64,000 bases of DNA from Microbacterium sp. ET2 (GCF_030347395.1 NZ_CP128170.1:3540841-3604840), one strand, 5' to 3'; shown: positions 9,004 through 18,241, counted from the stretch's first letter. Notes: generated by a model not told the origin, from the letters alone. Numbers and translations: made by a program.

Positions 9004-9846
9004 CTACAGGGCACCGGGTTGGAGGAGGGCTTGCCGCGCTGACGCGCAGCCGGCGCCGGCGCACCGGGCGGGGTCGTCGCCGCGAAGCGCTGCGACGATG
9101 TAGCCGGCGGCGAAGGCGTCCCCGGCGCCGGTGGTGTCGATCACGCCCTCGACGCGGTCGACCGCGATCTGCGTGAGGCCGTCATGATCGCGGACCTGCA
9201 CGGGGTCCTCACCGCGCTTGACGACGAACACCGTGCGCGCGGGCAGCGCGACCTCCAGCTCGACGAGGAGGGCGGCTTCCTCGGCATTCGCGAAGACCAC
9301 TGCGGGGGAGAGACGTGCGAGCAGATCGGCCAGCGTCGCCTGCCCCAGCGCCCGCATGGTCGCCACACTCGACAGGTCGATGCTGAGGGGCACGGCGCGC
9401 TCGCGCGCCCAGGCGGCTGCGGAGAGCAGCGCCTCACGCGACAGCGCGTCGGCGAAGCCGTACAGCGGAAGATGCAGCCAGCGCGTGCCCTCCAGCCACG
9501 CGGTCTCGATGGGACCGAGCTCGGCGGCGGCACCGCGATCGGTGAGCATCGTCCGCTCGGCGGATTCGTCGACGAGGATCACGATCGACCCGGTCCGTCC
9601 CGCTCGCTGCACGCGAACCTCGACTCCCGCGCGCTCCAGCTCGTGCACGAGCGCCTCGCCCTCGGCATCCGATCCGACCCTGCCGATGAAGCGGACGGAT
9701 GCCGCGGGCGAGGCGGCCGCGGCGACATTGGCCGCGCTGCCGCCCCGGGTATGGGTGATGGTCACCGGGTTGTCGGTGCCGCGATCGAGCGAGGACGCGC
9801 CGAGAACGACGATGTCGGCGAGGAGATCGCCGATGACCGTGAGCAT
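9004..9846 (-). CDS. psuK: PfkB-family carbohydrate kinase, likely pseudouridine kinase
   Basis: A 280-residue ribokinase-fold enzyme. The first PfkB signature region is HTRGGSAANVAAAAS near residues 30-45, and the second, DTTGAGDAFAAGYIVAAL near 238-255, holds the catalytic Asp and the anion hole. The partner gene gives the substrate: PsuK phosphorylates pseudouridine and PsuG then cleaves the product to uracil and ribose 5-phosphate. The ATG at 9846 shares one base with the TGA of psuG (TGATG), so translation is coupled; a GTG at 9849 would overlap by 4 nt. Without the neighbour it could only be called a sugar or nucleoside kinase. Confidence 0.85.
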   Translation of the reverse strand: MLTVIGDLLADIVVLGASSLDRGTDNPVTITHTRGGSAANVAAAASPAASVRFIGRVGSDAEGEALVHELERAGVEVRVQRAGRTGSIVILVDESAERTMLTDRGAAAELGPIETAWLEGTRWLHLPLYGFADALSREALLSAAAWARERAVPLSIDLSSVATMRALGQATLADLLARLSPAVVFANAEEAALLVELEVALPARTVFVVKRGEDPVQVRDHDGLTQIAVDRVEGVIDTTGAGDAFAAGYIVAALRGDDPARCAGAGCASARQALLQPGAL

Positions 9847-10781
9847 CACTGGACGCCGGCGAGAGCGGCGGCGATCTCGGCGCCGAGGGCCACATTGCCG
9901 CGGTAAACCTCGACGTTGACGTCCAGGCTCCGCCCAGCGGTCTCGCGCTGCATGAAGTCCAGGAGGAACGGCGTGGTGTCATGGCCCGACACCCCGGCTG
10001 CGGCGGCGGCGTCGAGTGCGCTGGTGAGCACCTCATCATGGACCGCGGGCGTCAGCTGGAGGTCGGTGTCGACGGGACGCGCCACGAGGAGCGTGGAGGA
10101 GATCCCGAGGGCGTCGCGGGCGCGCGCGATGTCGGCGATCTCGGTGGCCGAGTCCGCGGCGTACTCGATGTCGAGCCCGGAGTCGGCGATGTAGAAGCCG
10201 GGGTAGTCGGTGGTCCGGTACCCCACGACGGTGAGATTCAGTGTCTCCATGCGCTCCAGAGTGAGAGGGATGTCGAGGATCGACTTCACACCGGCGCTGA
10301 CCACGACGAGGGGAAGTGCCGCAAGCGTCGGCAGATCGGCTGACTCATCGAAGGTCTGCTGGGCGTCGCGGTGGACCCCGCCCAGACCACCCGTCGAGAA
10401 CACACGGATGCCTGCGCGACGCGCGAGGAATGCCGTTGCCGCGACGGTGGTGCCGCCGCTCAGGCGTTTCGCGACGGCGACGGGGAGGTCTCGAAGGCTC
10501 AGTTTGACCGCGTCGTCGTCGGTCGACAATCGCTCGATCTCAGCGGGGGAGAGGCCGACGATCGGTTGCCCGTCGACGACCCCGATCGTCGCCGGGAGGA
10601 CGCCGTGATCACGCAGCCAAGCTTCCGCCTCCCGCGCGACCTCGAGGTTGCGGGGCCGGGGGAGTCCGTGGGTGAAGATCGTCGATTCGAGGGCGAGCAC
10701 GGGTCGGCCGCGGTCGAGGGCGTCTCGCACCTGCGGCGCGATGACGAGCCCGCCAGGCGTCTGGCGAGGGGACGAGGTCAT
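9846..10781 (-). CDS. psuG: pseudouridine-5'-phosphate glycosidase
   Basis: A 311-residue enzyme that cleaves the C-C glycosidic bond of pseudouridine 5'-phosphate. Family blocks are LALESTIFTHGLPRPRN near the N-terminus, TIGVVDGQPIVGLS, STGGLGGVHRDAQQTFDESADL, and VSAGVKSILDIPLTLE with the Lys thought to form the sugar imine. An upstream in-frame start at 10814 adds eleven residues, but ATG 10781 follows CAGGGAGC and gives the usual length. It is coupled to psuK downstream and 51 bp from a small gene upstream. Confidence 0.94.
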   Translation of the reverse strand: MTSSPRQTPGGLVIAPQVRDALDRGRPVLALESTIFTHGLPRPRNLEVAREAEAWLRDHGVLPATIGVVDGQPIVGLSPAEIERLSTDDDAVKLSLRDLPVAVAKRLSGGTTVAATAFLARRAGIRVFSTGGLGGVHRDAQQTFDESADLPTLAALPLVVVSAGVKSILDIPLTLERMETLNLTVVGYRTTDYPGFYIADSGLDIEYAADSATEIADIARARDALGISSTLLVARPVDTDLQLTPAVHDEVLTSALDAAAAAGVSGHDTTPFLLDFMQRETAGRSLDVNVEVYRGNVALGAEIAAALAGVQ

Positions 10782-10832
10782 GGAAGCTCCCTGCTGGATG
10801 TTGCCGCTAGTCAACCAGCTCCAGACGGACTC

Positions 10833-11078
10833 CTACTGATCGGTGGCGCCGCGGAACTCGCCGGCGGCGATGGCATCGGCGTACGTGCGGATGTCAGGAC
10901 CCGGCTGGTAGTCGATGAACCGATCCTTGAGGAGGTGATTGAGCTGGGCGAAGGCGTCGTCGGAAGAGACCTCGTCCTGTTCGGCCACCTTCCTCACGGC
11001 CTCACGGAGGACGTGATCGGCATCGTCGAGGATCTTCGCGCGAGCGGGCTCGTTCCAGGCTACGTCGGAGATGTCCAT
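10833..11078 (-). CDS. small hypothetical protein upstream of psuG
   Basis: An 81-residue acidic, mostly helical protein with no motif I recognise. Its ATG is set by a TACTGT hexamer 6 nt upstream; longer in-frame starts reaching 11240 encode atypical basic sequence and are rejected. It is co-oriented with psuG-psuK with 51 bp between, so co-transcription is possible, but psuG also has its own ribosome binding site. No link to pseudouridine metabolism can be shown. Confidence 0.7.
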   Translation of the reverse strand: MDISDVAWNEPARAKILDDADHVLREAVRKVAEQDEVSSDDAFAQLNHLLKDRFIDYQPGPDIRTYADAIAAGEFRGATDQ

Positions 11079-11084
11079 GAGGTG

Positions 11085-11090
11085 ACAGTA
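11085..11090 (-). promoter_or_regulatory. -10 hexamer TACTGT of the 81-residue gene
   Basis: The hexamer lies 6 nt before the ATG at 11078 on the minus strand. Confidence 0.5.
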
Positions 11091-11229
11091 CGGCCGACCG
11101 TCGCGTGGCACAGGGGGCTTGCGCACGCTCGACTTCGTGCTTCGGCCCGGCCACTGTGCGCCCACTTCTGTGCGCTCACGTCGCGCGGTGAGGGGAGTCG
11201 ACGGGCTCACTCGCTCTCGTTGAAATGAC

Positions 11230-11243
11230 ATAATGTGCATTAT
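11230..11243. promoter_or_regulatory. AT-rich dyad upstream of the nei-like gene
   Basis: ATAATG-TG-CATTAT is an inverted repeat in otherwise GC-rich DNA, centred about 49 bp before the predicted leaderless start of the glycosylase gene. The 207-bp gap 11079-11285 holds no gene; this dyad and the two promoters are what I see in it. Confidence 0.45.
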
Positions 11244-11273
11244 CGGTTAATCGGCGATGTCCGTAGTCCAGCC

Positions 11274-11279
11274 TAGAGT
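11274..11279 (+). promoter_or_regulatory. -10 hexamer TAGAGT of the nei-like gene
   Basis: The hexamer lies 6 nt before the ATG at 11286. Confidence 0.55.
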
Positions 11280-11285
11280 TGCGGC

Positions 11286-12134
11286 ATGCCGGAGGGTGAC
11301 AGCGTCTATCGCCTCGCCCGCCGGTTGGCGCACGCGTCGGTCGGTCGCACCATCGTGTCGGGTGAGCTCCGTTCCGGCGCTCACGCCGGCGCCAAGCTCG
11401 ACGGACGACAGATCCTCTCGTACGACACGCACGGCAAGCACCTGTTCACACGCTTCGACGACGGATGGTCGCTGCACACCCATCTGAAGATGCAGGGATC
11501 CTGGTCGGTCACGAAACGCCCGCTTCCACGCGCGGAGCTGCACCGTGTGCGCTGCCGGTTCGCCCTCGACGACGGTGTCACGCTGTGGGGCGTCGATGTG
11601 CCGGTCATGGAATACGCGCCGACCACCGACGAGCAGCGCGTGCGCGAACGGCTCGGTCCCGATCCGCTTCGAGAAGACTGGGATGCCGCTGAGGCGATGC
11701 GACGGCTGTCGAGACGCCCTGACCGGCCCACCGTGGCTGCGCTCCTCGACCAGGCGAATCTCGCCGGGCTCGGAAACCTCTGGGTGAACGAGCTCGCCTT
11801 CCTCCGTGGCATCCATCCCTTCGCTCCCGTCGGCGGCACGGATATCGCAGCGCTCGTCGACCTGGCCGCCCGCTGCCTGCGCATCTCGGCCACGGTCCCC
11901 GGCATGTATCAGGTGACCACCGGTGATCGTGGCCGCGGATCGACTCACTGGGTCGTAGGTCGTGCCGGGCGACCGTGCTTGCGTTGCCGCACGACGATCG
12001 AGGTCGCGGCCGAGGTGCCGAACGATCCGGAGCGGCGGCGGACGTGGTGGTGCCCGCGCTGCCAGCCGCACCCGCCGAGACCGGCCGAGCCCGGCCTGCA
12101 CCCCGCGGCGGGCGATACGATGCGATCCACGTGA
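11286..12134 (+). CDS. Fpg/Nei family DNA glycosylase (endonuclease VIII-like)
   Basis: A 282-residue base-excision repair enzyme. After Met removal the N-terminal PEG...: Pro and the following Glu of MPEGDSVYRLARRL are the catalytic pair of the family. The H2TH region spans roughly residues 135-205 with the conserved DQANLAGLGNLWVNE segment. The C-terminal zinc finger is CLRCRTT...WWCPRCQ near residues 231-258. This layout matches actinobacterial Nei homologues rather than MutM, which usually begins PELPEV. It should excise oxidised pyrimidines and nick the resulting AP site. Confidence 0.93.
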   Translation: MPEGDSVYRLARRLAHASVGRTIVSGELRSGAHAGAKLDGRQILSYDTHGKHLFTRFDDGWSLHTHLKMQGSWSVTKRPLPRAELHRVRCRFALDDGVTLWGVDVPVMEYAPTTDEQRVRERLGPDPLREDWDAAEAMRRLSRRPDRPTVAALLDQANLAGLGNLWVNELAFLRGIHPFAPVGGTDIAALVDLAARCLRISATVPGMYQVTTGDRGRGSTHWVVGRAGRPCLRCRTTIEVAAEVPNDPERRRTWWCPRCQPHPPRPAEPGLHPAAGDTMRST

Positions 12135-12155
12135 TCCCCGACGATGTGGAGCGCC

Positions 12156-14054
12156 ATGACACGCCTCAGTCCTGATTCCTCGATCGACCTTCAGGCGGCC
12201 ACGGCGGCGGCGCGCACAACGCTGGGCGCTGCCGACCCCGGATTCGATGAGCGCCTCGCCTCGGTCCTCCCTGAGCTGCACCGCCTGTTCCTGCAGCTGT
12301 ACGGCGATCGGGAAGACGGACAGGAGGCCCTTGCGGAGGTGATCGCAGCGGCAGCGGCCGGGTGGCGGGATCGCCCCGCGGGGCTCAAAGACCTCGACGC
12401 ACGGCGCACCACTCACCCCGATTGGTTCCTGTCGGAGCGCATGCTCGGCGGTGTCTGCTACGTCGACCGGTACGCGGACACCCTCGCCGGTATCCGGGCG
12501 CAGATTCCCTACTTCCAGGAGCTGGGGCTGACCTACCTCCACCTGATGCCCCTGTTCGACTCCCCCGAGGGCAACAACGACGGCGGCTACGCGGTCTCGA
12601 GCTATCGCAAGGTACAGACGGCGCTCGGGACCATGGCCGACCTGGCCGCGCTCTCAGCCGATCTGCGAGACGCCGGCATCTCGCTGGTGCTCGACTTCAT
12701 CTTCAATCACACCAGCAACGAGCACGAGTGGGCCCGCAAGGCCGTTGCCGGCGACCCCGACTTCGAGGACTTCTACCTCATCTTCCCCGACCGCACGATG
12801 CCCGACCGGTACGAGGAGACGGTGCGCGAGATCTTCCCCGACGACCACCCGGGCGCGTTCGTGCAGCTGCCCGACGGGCGCTGGATCTGGGCGACCTTCT
12901 ACCACTTCCAGTGGGACCTCAACTACGCCAACCCCCGGGTGTTCCGGGCGATGGCGCAGGAGATGATGTTCCTCGCCAACCAGGGCGTCGAGGTGCTCCG
13001 CATGGACGCCGTCGCGTTCATCTGGAAGCGCCTGGGCACACCGTGCGAGTCGCTGCCGGAAGCCCATCTGCTGCTGCGCGCCTTCAATCTCGTCCTGCGG
13101 CTTGCCGCACCCTCGGTGCTGTTCAAATCCGAGGCGATCGTCCACCCCGATGAGGTGATCACCTACATCTCGCCCGATGAGTGCCAGCTGTCTTACAACC
13201 CGCTCCAGATGGCGCTCGGCTGGGAGGCCCTCGCGACCCGGGACGCCCGGCTGCTGCAGAAGGCCCTCGACGAGCGTCACGCCCTGCCGTGGGGCACCTC
13301 GTGGGTGAACTACGTGCGCAGCCACGACGACATCGGGTGGACGTTCGCCGATGAGGATGCCGCGGCGCTCGGCATCGACGGCTATCCGCACCGCCGCTTC
13401 CTCAATGACTTCTACGTCGGCAGGTTCGAGGGCACGTTCTCGCGCGGTGAACCGTTCCAGGACAATCCCAAGACCGGTGATGCCCGCATCGCGGGCACCA
13501 CCGCATCTCTCGCGGGCGTCGAGGCGGGCGATCCCGGGGGTGAGGACCGCGTCGTCCTTACCCACGCGCTCGCCCTGTCCACCGGAGGGATCCCGCTGAT
13601 CTACCTCGGCGATGAGGTCGGCCAGCTCAACGACTACGGCTATCGCGATGATCCCGCGCATGCCGACGACAGCCGATGGGTGCATCGTCCGCATCGAGAC
13701 GAGAAGGCCTACGCGTCTCGCCGCGACCCGTCGACCGTCGCCGGCCGCATCAGCACCCGCCTGCACGCCCTGATCCGAGCGCGAAAGAACTCCCCCGAGT
13801 TCGCCGCCGGCAATCCGCTGCTCCCGTTCCACACGCCGTTCCCGCAGGTCGTGGGATTCCAGCGTGTCGGCGCGGACGGCACGATCCTCGTTCTCGGCAA
13901 CGTGGGCGACTCCGATGTCTTGATCGAGCCGGTCACCTTCTCGGGCTTGCGAACGGATGCCACGGAGATCGTCTCGGGCTACCCGGTCCTCCTCGCGAGC
14001 GGCCTCATGCTGCCGGCGCACGGCGTCTTCTGGCTTCGCGTGCAACCGGCGTGA
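12156..14054 (+). CDS. amylosucrase-like GH13 enzyme
   Basis: A 632-residue alpha-amylase-superfamily enzyme close to amylosucrase, which makes alpha-glucan from sucrose and releases fructose. There is an N-terminal helical domain (about 1-90), the barrel with DFIFNHTSNEHEWA, then the nucleophile Asp284 in VLRMDAVAF, acid-base Glu326 in FKSEAIVHP and Asp391 in VRSHDDIGW, followed by a C-terminal beta domain. These numbers fall two residues from those known for the Neisseria polysaccharea enzyme (286, 328, 393), and the length is also nearly equal. The ATG at 12156 has GGAG about 8 nt upstream. No signal peptide is seen, so it should act inside the cell. A trehalose synthase-like or sucrose hydrolase activity cannot be excluded. 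Confidence 0.85.
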   Translation: MTRLSPDSSIDLQAATAAARTTLGAADPGFDERLASVLPELHRLFLQLYGDREDGQEALAEVIAAAAAGWRDRPAGLKDLDARRTTHPDWFLSERMLGGVCYVDRYADTLAGIRAQIPYFQELGLTYLHLMPLFDSPEGNNDGGYAVSSYRKVQTALGTMADLAALSADLRDAGISLVLDFIFNHTSNEHEWARKAVAGDPDFEDFYLIFPDRTMPDRYEETVREIFPDDHPGAFVQLPDGRWIWATFYHFQWDLNYANPRVFRAMAQEMMFLANQGVEVLRMDAVAFIWKRLGTPCESLPEAHLLLRAFNLVLRLAAPSVLFKSEAIVHPDEVITYISPDECQLSYNPLQMALGWEALATRDARLLQKALDERHALPWGTSWVNYVRSHDDIGWTFADEDAAALGIDGYPHRRFLNDFYVGRFEGTFSRGEPFQDNPKTGDARIAGTTASLAGVEAGDPGGEDRVVLTHALALSTGGIPLIYLGDEVGQLNDYGYRDDPAHADDSRWVHRPHRDEKAYASRRDPSTVAGRISTRLHALIRARKNSPEFAAGNPLLPFHTPFPQVVGFQRVGADGTILVLGNVGDSDVLIEPVTFSGLRTDATEIVSGYPVLLASGLMLPAHGVFWLRVQPA

Positions 14055-14068
14055 GTGCTCTGCCGCAC

Positions 14069-14074
14069 TAGCAT
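14069..14074 (+). promoter_or_regulatory. -10 hexamer TAGCAT of the AEC gene
   Basis: The hexamer lies 6 nt before the ATG at 14081. Confidence 0.55.
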
Positions 14075-14080
14075 CGAGGG

Positions 14081-15001
14081 ATGCTCTCGGCTCTCACCGG
14101 CTTCGTCGTGGTGGGCGTCTCGATCTTTCTCGGCTACATCCTCGGACGCATCAACCTGCTGGGGGAACACGCCCGACCCGTCCTGGCGCGGCTGACCTTC
14201 TTCGTCCTGTCGCCGTTCCTGCTGTTCGTCGTGCTCGCCGAGGCCGACGTGCGGACGCTCTTCTCGTCGCTGCTGCCGGTGTCGGCGATCGCGGCGGTCG
14301 CGGTCTTCGTCGTCTACGCGCTCATCGCCCGCCTCCTGTGGCGCCGGTCGGTCGCCGAGACGACGATCGGGAGCCTCAGCGCGGGCCAGGTGAACTCCAA
14401 CAACATCGGCATCCCCCTTTCGCTCTACCTTCTCGGCAACGCCGCGTTCCCGGCTCCCGTCATCCTCCTGCAGCTTCTGGTCTTCACGCCGATCACCATG
14501 GCGATCCTCGATGCCGTGACATCCGGCCGCTCGTCCCTCGGCAAAACGATCGGCCGCGTCCTCACCAACCCCATCGTCATCGGCTCCGCCCTGGGCGCGG
14601 CCGTCTCGATCAGCGGCATCGATCTTCCCGAGGTCGTCATGGCGCCCGCCCAGTTGGTGGCGAATGCCTGCGTGCCGGTGCTGCTCATCAGCTACGGCCT
14701 GTCACTGTTCGGCCAGCGCGTGCTCGGCGCACACGGACGTCGTCGCGACGTGATCCTCGCCACGACGCTGAAGCTCGTGGTGATGCCGGCGATCGCCTGG
14801 GTGGTGGGCGCGGTGGTGTTCGCACTCCCCCGCGCCGACGTGCTCGTCATCGTCGTGCTGGCCGCCCTCCCGACCGCGCAGAATGTGTTCAACTACGCCC
14901 AGCGGTTCGACGTCGGAGAGGCGATCGCGCGGGATACCGTATTCCTCACCACGATCGGGTGCATCCCCGTCCTTCTCACCGTGACGGCGATCCTCAGCTG
15001 A
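14081..15001 (+). CDS. AEC family permease
   Basis: A 306-residue membrane protein with about ten hydrophobic segments in two halves, as in the auxin efflux carrier family. Typical elements are GYILGRINLL near the start, GQVNSNNIGIPLSLYLLGN in the fourth segment region and LPTAQNVFNYAQRF in the second half. Members transport organic anions; malonate or malate is common but not readable here. It converges on the CofE-like gene with a 10-bp gap and no clear terminator. Confidence 0.9.
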   Translation: MLSALTGFVVVGVSIFLGYILGRINLLGEHARPVLARLTFFVLSPFLLFVVLAEADVRTLFSSLLPVSAIAAVAVFVVYALIARLLWRRSVAETTIGSLSAGQVNSNNIGIPLSLYLLGNAAFPAPVILLQLLVFTPITMAILDAVTSGRSSLGKTIGRVLTNPIVIGSALGAAVSISGIDLPEVVMAPAQLVANACVPVLLISYGLSLFGQRVLGAHGRRRDVILATTLKLVVMPAIAWVVGAVVFALPRADVLVIVVLAALPTAQNVFNYAQRFDVGEAIARDTVFLTTIGCIPVLLTVTAILS

Positions 15002-15011
15002 GGATGGCAGG

Positions 15012-15710
15012 TCAGGCTGAGCGGATGATGCCGAGCGGCGTGGACTGGTGGCCCTGACCCAGCGGGTTGTCCTTCAGGATCTCGACCAGCTGATTCTCGC
15101 GAGCCTTGCCCACCGTCGACCCTAGGATGTTGCCGCCGAGGTCGTTGATGTCGACCACCGCCACCTCGGGGACGCCGTCGAGGAGGTCCTTGAGCCGACG
15201 CGCCACGTCACGAGGGCGATCAGGTCCGAGGACGACGGCCCTGTTGTACGGCGGAATGGTGCCGCTGGTCGGGCCGTCGATCGCGCGCGCCTTGTCGCCG
15301 GCGATCCGATAGAAATCCCCCTTGCGGCCGAACAGCTTCGTCACCGCCGAGACGGCGGCGGCGAGCAGGATGCGGGGGGTCCCGCACTCGCGGAGCGCCA
15401 TCTCCATGGTCTCGGGCATCCCGAGTCCGATGCCGTGCGGGGTCCGGGTCACGTAGCGCGAGAGGAATCGCGCGAGCCGTCTCGGCTGGATCTCGTCCAG
15501 CGGGTACGACCGGCCCTGCGTGATCGCGACGATCTTCTCGGTCACGAACAGCAGATCATCCGGTCGCACGAGGCTCGCCGCGTACTCGCGGACGAACGCG
15601 TCGAGATCGTCGCCCGGCATCACGACACGCGTGCGGATCGGGATACGGGCGAACGAGAGCCCGTCGACGCTGACCGTGAGGGCCTTGCCGTCGTTCGCTT
15701 CGCCGGTCAC
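15012..15710 (-). CDS. coenzyme F420-0:L-glutamate ligase-like protein
   Basis: A 232-residue protein resembling the CofE/FbiB-N ligase fold. Conserved stretches are DLLFVTEKIVAITQGRS near residues 53-69 and DINDLGGNILGST near 190-202. CofE itself adds gamma-glutamate to F420-0, but no cofC, cofD, cofG or cofH gene is near, so a different amide-bond ligase is possible. It starts with GTG 12 bp after rpoD and is probably co-transcribed with it. Confidence 0.7.
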   Translation of the reverse strand: MTGEANDGKALTVSVDGLSFARIPIRTRVVMPGDDLDAFVREYAASLVRPDDLLFVTEKIVAITQGRSYPLDEIQPRRLARFLSRYVTRTPHGIGLGMPETMEMALRECGTPRILLAAAVSAVTKLFGRKGDFYRIAGDKARAIDGPTSGTIPPYNRAVVLGPDRPRDVARRLKDLLDGVPEVAVVDINDLGGNILGSTVGKARENQLVEILKDNPLGQGHQSTPLGIIRSA

Positions 15711-15722
15711 GCGTCCGACCGC

Positions 15723-17078
15723 TTACTCAAGGTAGTCCCGCAGCGACTGCGACCGGCTCGGGTGGCGGAGCTTGGCCATCGTCTTGGACTCGATCTGGCG
15801 GATGCGCTCACGCGTCACACCGAAGGTGTCGCCGATCTGGTCGAGGGTCTTCGGCTGACCGTCGCCGAGCCCGAAGCGCATGCGGATGACACCCGCCTCG
15901 CGTTCGGACAGCGAGTCCAGCAGCGACTCCAGCTGACGCTGCAGCATCGTGAATCCTACGGCGTCAGCGGGGACGACGGCCTCGGTGTCCTCGATCAGGT
16001 CCCCGAATTCGCTGTCGCCGTCCTCGCCGAGCGGGGTGTGCAGGGAGATCGGCTCGCGACCGTACTTCTGCACCTCGATGACCTTCTCGGGGGTCATGTC
16101 CAGCTCGCGACTGAGCTCCTCGGGCGTGGGCTCGCGACCGAGGTCCTGCAGCATCTGCCGCTGCACCCGGGCGAGCTTGTTGATGACCTCGACCATGTGC
16201 ACCGGAATGCGGATGGTGCGCGCCTGGTCGGCCATGGCTCGGGTGATCGCCTGCCGGATCCACCAGGTCGCATACGTCGAGAACTTGAAGCCCTTGGTGT
16301 AGTCGAACTTCTCGACCGCGCGGATGAGACCGAGGTTGCCCTCCTGGATCAGGTCGAGGAACTGCATCCCGCGTCCCGTGTAGCGCTTGGCGAGGGAGAC
16401 CACGAGGCGCAGATTCGCACCCAGCAGGTGGCTCTTGGCGCGCTGGCCGTCACGTGCGACCCACTGCAGGTCCAGGCCCAGCTGCGACGCCTTCTCGGCT
16501 GCCGACATGTGCGACAGCTTCTCTTCGGCGAACAGGCCCGCCTCGATCCGCATGGCCAACTCGACCTCTTCGGCCGCGTTCAGCAGCGGAACCTTGCCGA
16601 TCTGCTTCAGATAATCCTTGACCGGGTCGGCGGTGGCGCCGGTGATCTGCGTCGAGTAGACGGGGATGTCGTCCTCGTCGTTGGAGATGACGATGGCGCC
16701 CGTCGGGAGCGGCTCGGCGAAGACCGGCTTGGCGGTCTCCTCCTCCTCATCCTCCGACTCCCCCTCGGTCGTCGCTGCGGCAGCAGCCTTGGGTGCCGGA
16801 GTGTCGCCGTCGCCCTCGGTGTCATCGACCTCGTCGCCGGAGACCTCGTCGTCGGCGTCGAGCTCGACGTCGTCCATCTCCTCGTCGACCTCGTCGGCGT
16901 CGGCCTTCTTCTTGCCGCCCTTGGCCGCCGTCTTCGCGGCGGGCTTCTTGGCAGGGGCCTTCTTCGCCGCGGGCCGCTTCTTCGCGGGAGCCGCGGCGGC
17001 GGTCTCGACCTCCTCGACCGTGTCGGCGGAGTCGGTGTCCTTCGTGGTGCGGTTCGTCGTCTTCGTGCCTGCGGTCAC
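15723..17078 (-). CDS. rpoD: principal RNA polymerase sigma factor
   Basis: A 451-residue group 1 sigma-70 factor. Residues 1-120 are a low-complexity tail, first rich in Lys/Ala/Pro ([13 protein letters not shown]) and then strongly acidic, typical of actinobacterial SigA/HrdB. Region 1.2 begins near [12 protein letters not shown], region 2 includes [16 protein letters not shown] and [13 protein letters not shown], and region 4.2 has the helix-turn-helix [20 protein letters not shown] near residues 410-430. The GTG start follows GAAAGGCGAACC. It should recognise the TANNNT elements found throughout the window. Of the 236-bp gap 17079-17314, the part near the start carries TTGACA (minus strand, around 17144) without a well-spaced -10. 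Confidence 0.98.
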   Translation of the reverse strand: MTAGTKTTNRTTKDTDSADTVEEVETAAAAPAKKRPAAKKAPAKKPAAKTAAKGGKKKADADEVDEEMDDVELDADDEVSGDEVDDTEGDGDTPAPKAAAAATTEGESEDEEEETAKPVFAEPLPTGAIVISNDEDDIPVYSTQITGATADPVKDYLKQIGKVPLLNAAEEVELAMRIEAGLFAEEKLSHMSAAEKASQLGLDLQWVARDGQRAKSHLLGANLRLVVSLAKRYTGRGMQFLDLIQEGNLGLIRAVEKFDYTKGFKFSTYATWWIRQAITRAMADQARTIRIPVHMVEVINKLARVQRQMLQDLGREPTPEELSRELDMTPEKVIEVQKYGREPISLHTPLGEDGDSEFGDLIEDTEAVVPADAVGFTMLQRQLESLLDSLSEREAGVIRMRFGLGDGQPKTLDQIGDTFGVTRERIRQIESKTMAKLRHPSRSQSLRDYLE

Positions 17079-17295
17079 GGTTCGCCTTTCACCGTCACGA
17101 ACGCGGAGCGCCGCGGCGGTATCTTTCGGACACTAGTAAGACCCTTGTCAAGTCCCGTTCCCATACGCAGGGCAGCGGACGGGGGACGACAATGGGTCAG
17201 AACGTCCATTGTCTCACATCTGTATGGGCGGTTCGCATCCGCACTCCCCCGCGAATCCCCGAACGCACCCTCGGGGAACAACGCCGAGGAGGCGG

Positions 17296-17307
17296 GGGGA
17301 ATTCCCC
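17296..17307. other. 12-bp perfect palindrome after the PAC2 gene
   Basis: GGGGAATTCCCC lies just past the stop of the PAC2 gene. It is too short and lacks a loop for a clear terminator; no function is claimed. Confidence 0.3.
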
Positions 17308-17314
17308 TCGATCG

Positions 17315-18235
17315 TCAGGGGCGCTTGTCCTCATCGCTGCTCGGCCGCGAGGCGAGGAAGCGCTCCAGTTCCGCAGCGAGCTCGTCAGCGCTCGGCAGAT
17401 CGCCGGTGTGAAGGATGGGCGTGGCATTGGTCGCACCGGCCATGTACGCGTCGTATCGCTCTTCGAGCCCCTGCAGCATCCGGGACAATTCGTCACTGCC
17501 GGCGACCTGCTCCTCGACCTTCGTCAGATACTCGCGGTTCTCTTCGCGCAGGCCGTCTCCGTCGAAGACGAGCCCGGTGGCGACCGTGACGCTGTCGAGT
17601 CCCGCAAGGGCGGCGGCGGGGTACTCGGTGTCTGCGAGATAGTGGGGCACCAGCAGGACGAAGCCGGCGACGGCGGCGCCCCTCTCGGTGAACCGGTACT
17701 CCAGAAGGTGGGCGACGGTCGCGGGTACCTGCGTGTGGGGCTGCCATACCGAGTGCGCCTCGGTCAGCTCCGTTCGGGTGCCGCTCACGGTCGTGCCGAT
17801 CGGACGGGTGTGCGGGACCGGCATGGGGATGGCATGCACCCAGGTGACCGAGGAGACGCTGAAGCTCGACGCGAGTTCGAGGACAGCCTCGGATACGGCG
17901 TCCCAGGCGAAGTCGGGCTCGTAGCCGGCGAGCACCAGGAACGGCGTCCCGAGGGCGTCGTGCGCGAGGGAGAGTTCCAGTCGCGGCGGGCGGTAGTCGG
18001 TGAGGTGGTCGGCTTCGAACGTCACGATCGGACGGCGCGCCCGGTAGTCGAGCAGGATGTCGTTTGAGAAGACGGCCAACGGAATGGGGTCGAGATCGTC
18101 GCGGACGTACTCGATGAGTCGGGCCACCGCTCCCCCGGCGTCGGTGAAGCCGGTGAGCGCGATGACGAGAGGAAGGCCCGCCGGGACAGCCGGGGCGGAG
18201 ACCGAGCGCTCGTACACAGGACCGGCGTAAGGCAT
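17315..18235 (-). CDS. PAC2 family protein
   Basis: A 306-residue protein of the PAC2 (proteasome assembly chaperone-like, formerly DUF75) family. Conserved stretches are LPLVIALTGFTDAGGAVARLIEYV near residues 20-43 and FLVLAGYEPDFAWDAVSEAVLELA near 100-123. A C-terminal helical tail of about 60 residues ends in RPSSDEDKRP. Bacterial members are uncharacterised, and no proteasome gene is present in the window. The start is fixed by TAGCAT 6 nt upstream. Confidence 0.9.
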   Translation of the reverse strand: MPYAGPVYERSVSAPAVPAGLPLVIALTGFTDAGGAVARLIEYVRDDLDPIPLAVFSNDILLDYRARRPIVTFEADHLTDYRPPRLELSLAHDALGTPFLVLAGYEPDFAWDAVSEAVLELASSFSVSSVTWVHAIPMPVPHTRPIGTTVSGTRTELTEAHSVWQPHTQVPATVAHLLEYRFTERGAAVAGFVLLVPHYLADTEYPAAALAGLDSVTVATGLVFDGDGLREENREYLTKVEEQVAGSDELSRMLQGLEERYDAYMAGATNATPILHTGDLPSADELAAELERFLASRPSSDEDKRP

Positions 18236-18241
18236 GGCTCC

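Noticed and set aside
17130..17160. TTGACA as a sigma-A promoter for rpoD
   Set aside because: No TANNNT lies at 16-19 nt spacing; the available TAGTGT is only 10 nt away, so the promoter cannot be assigned.
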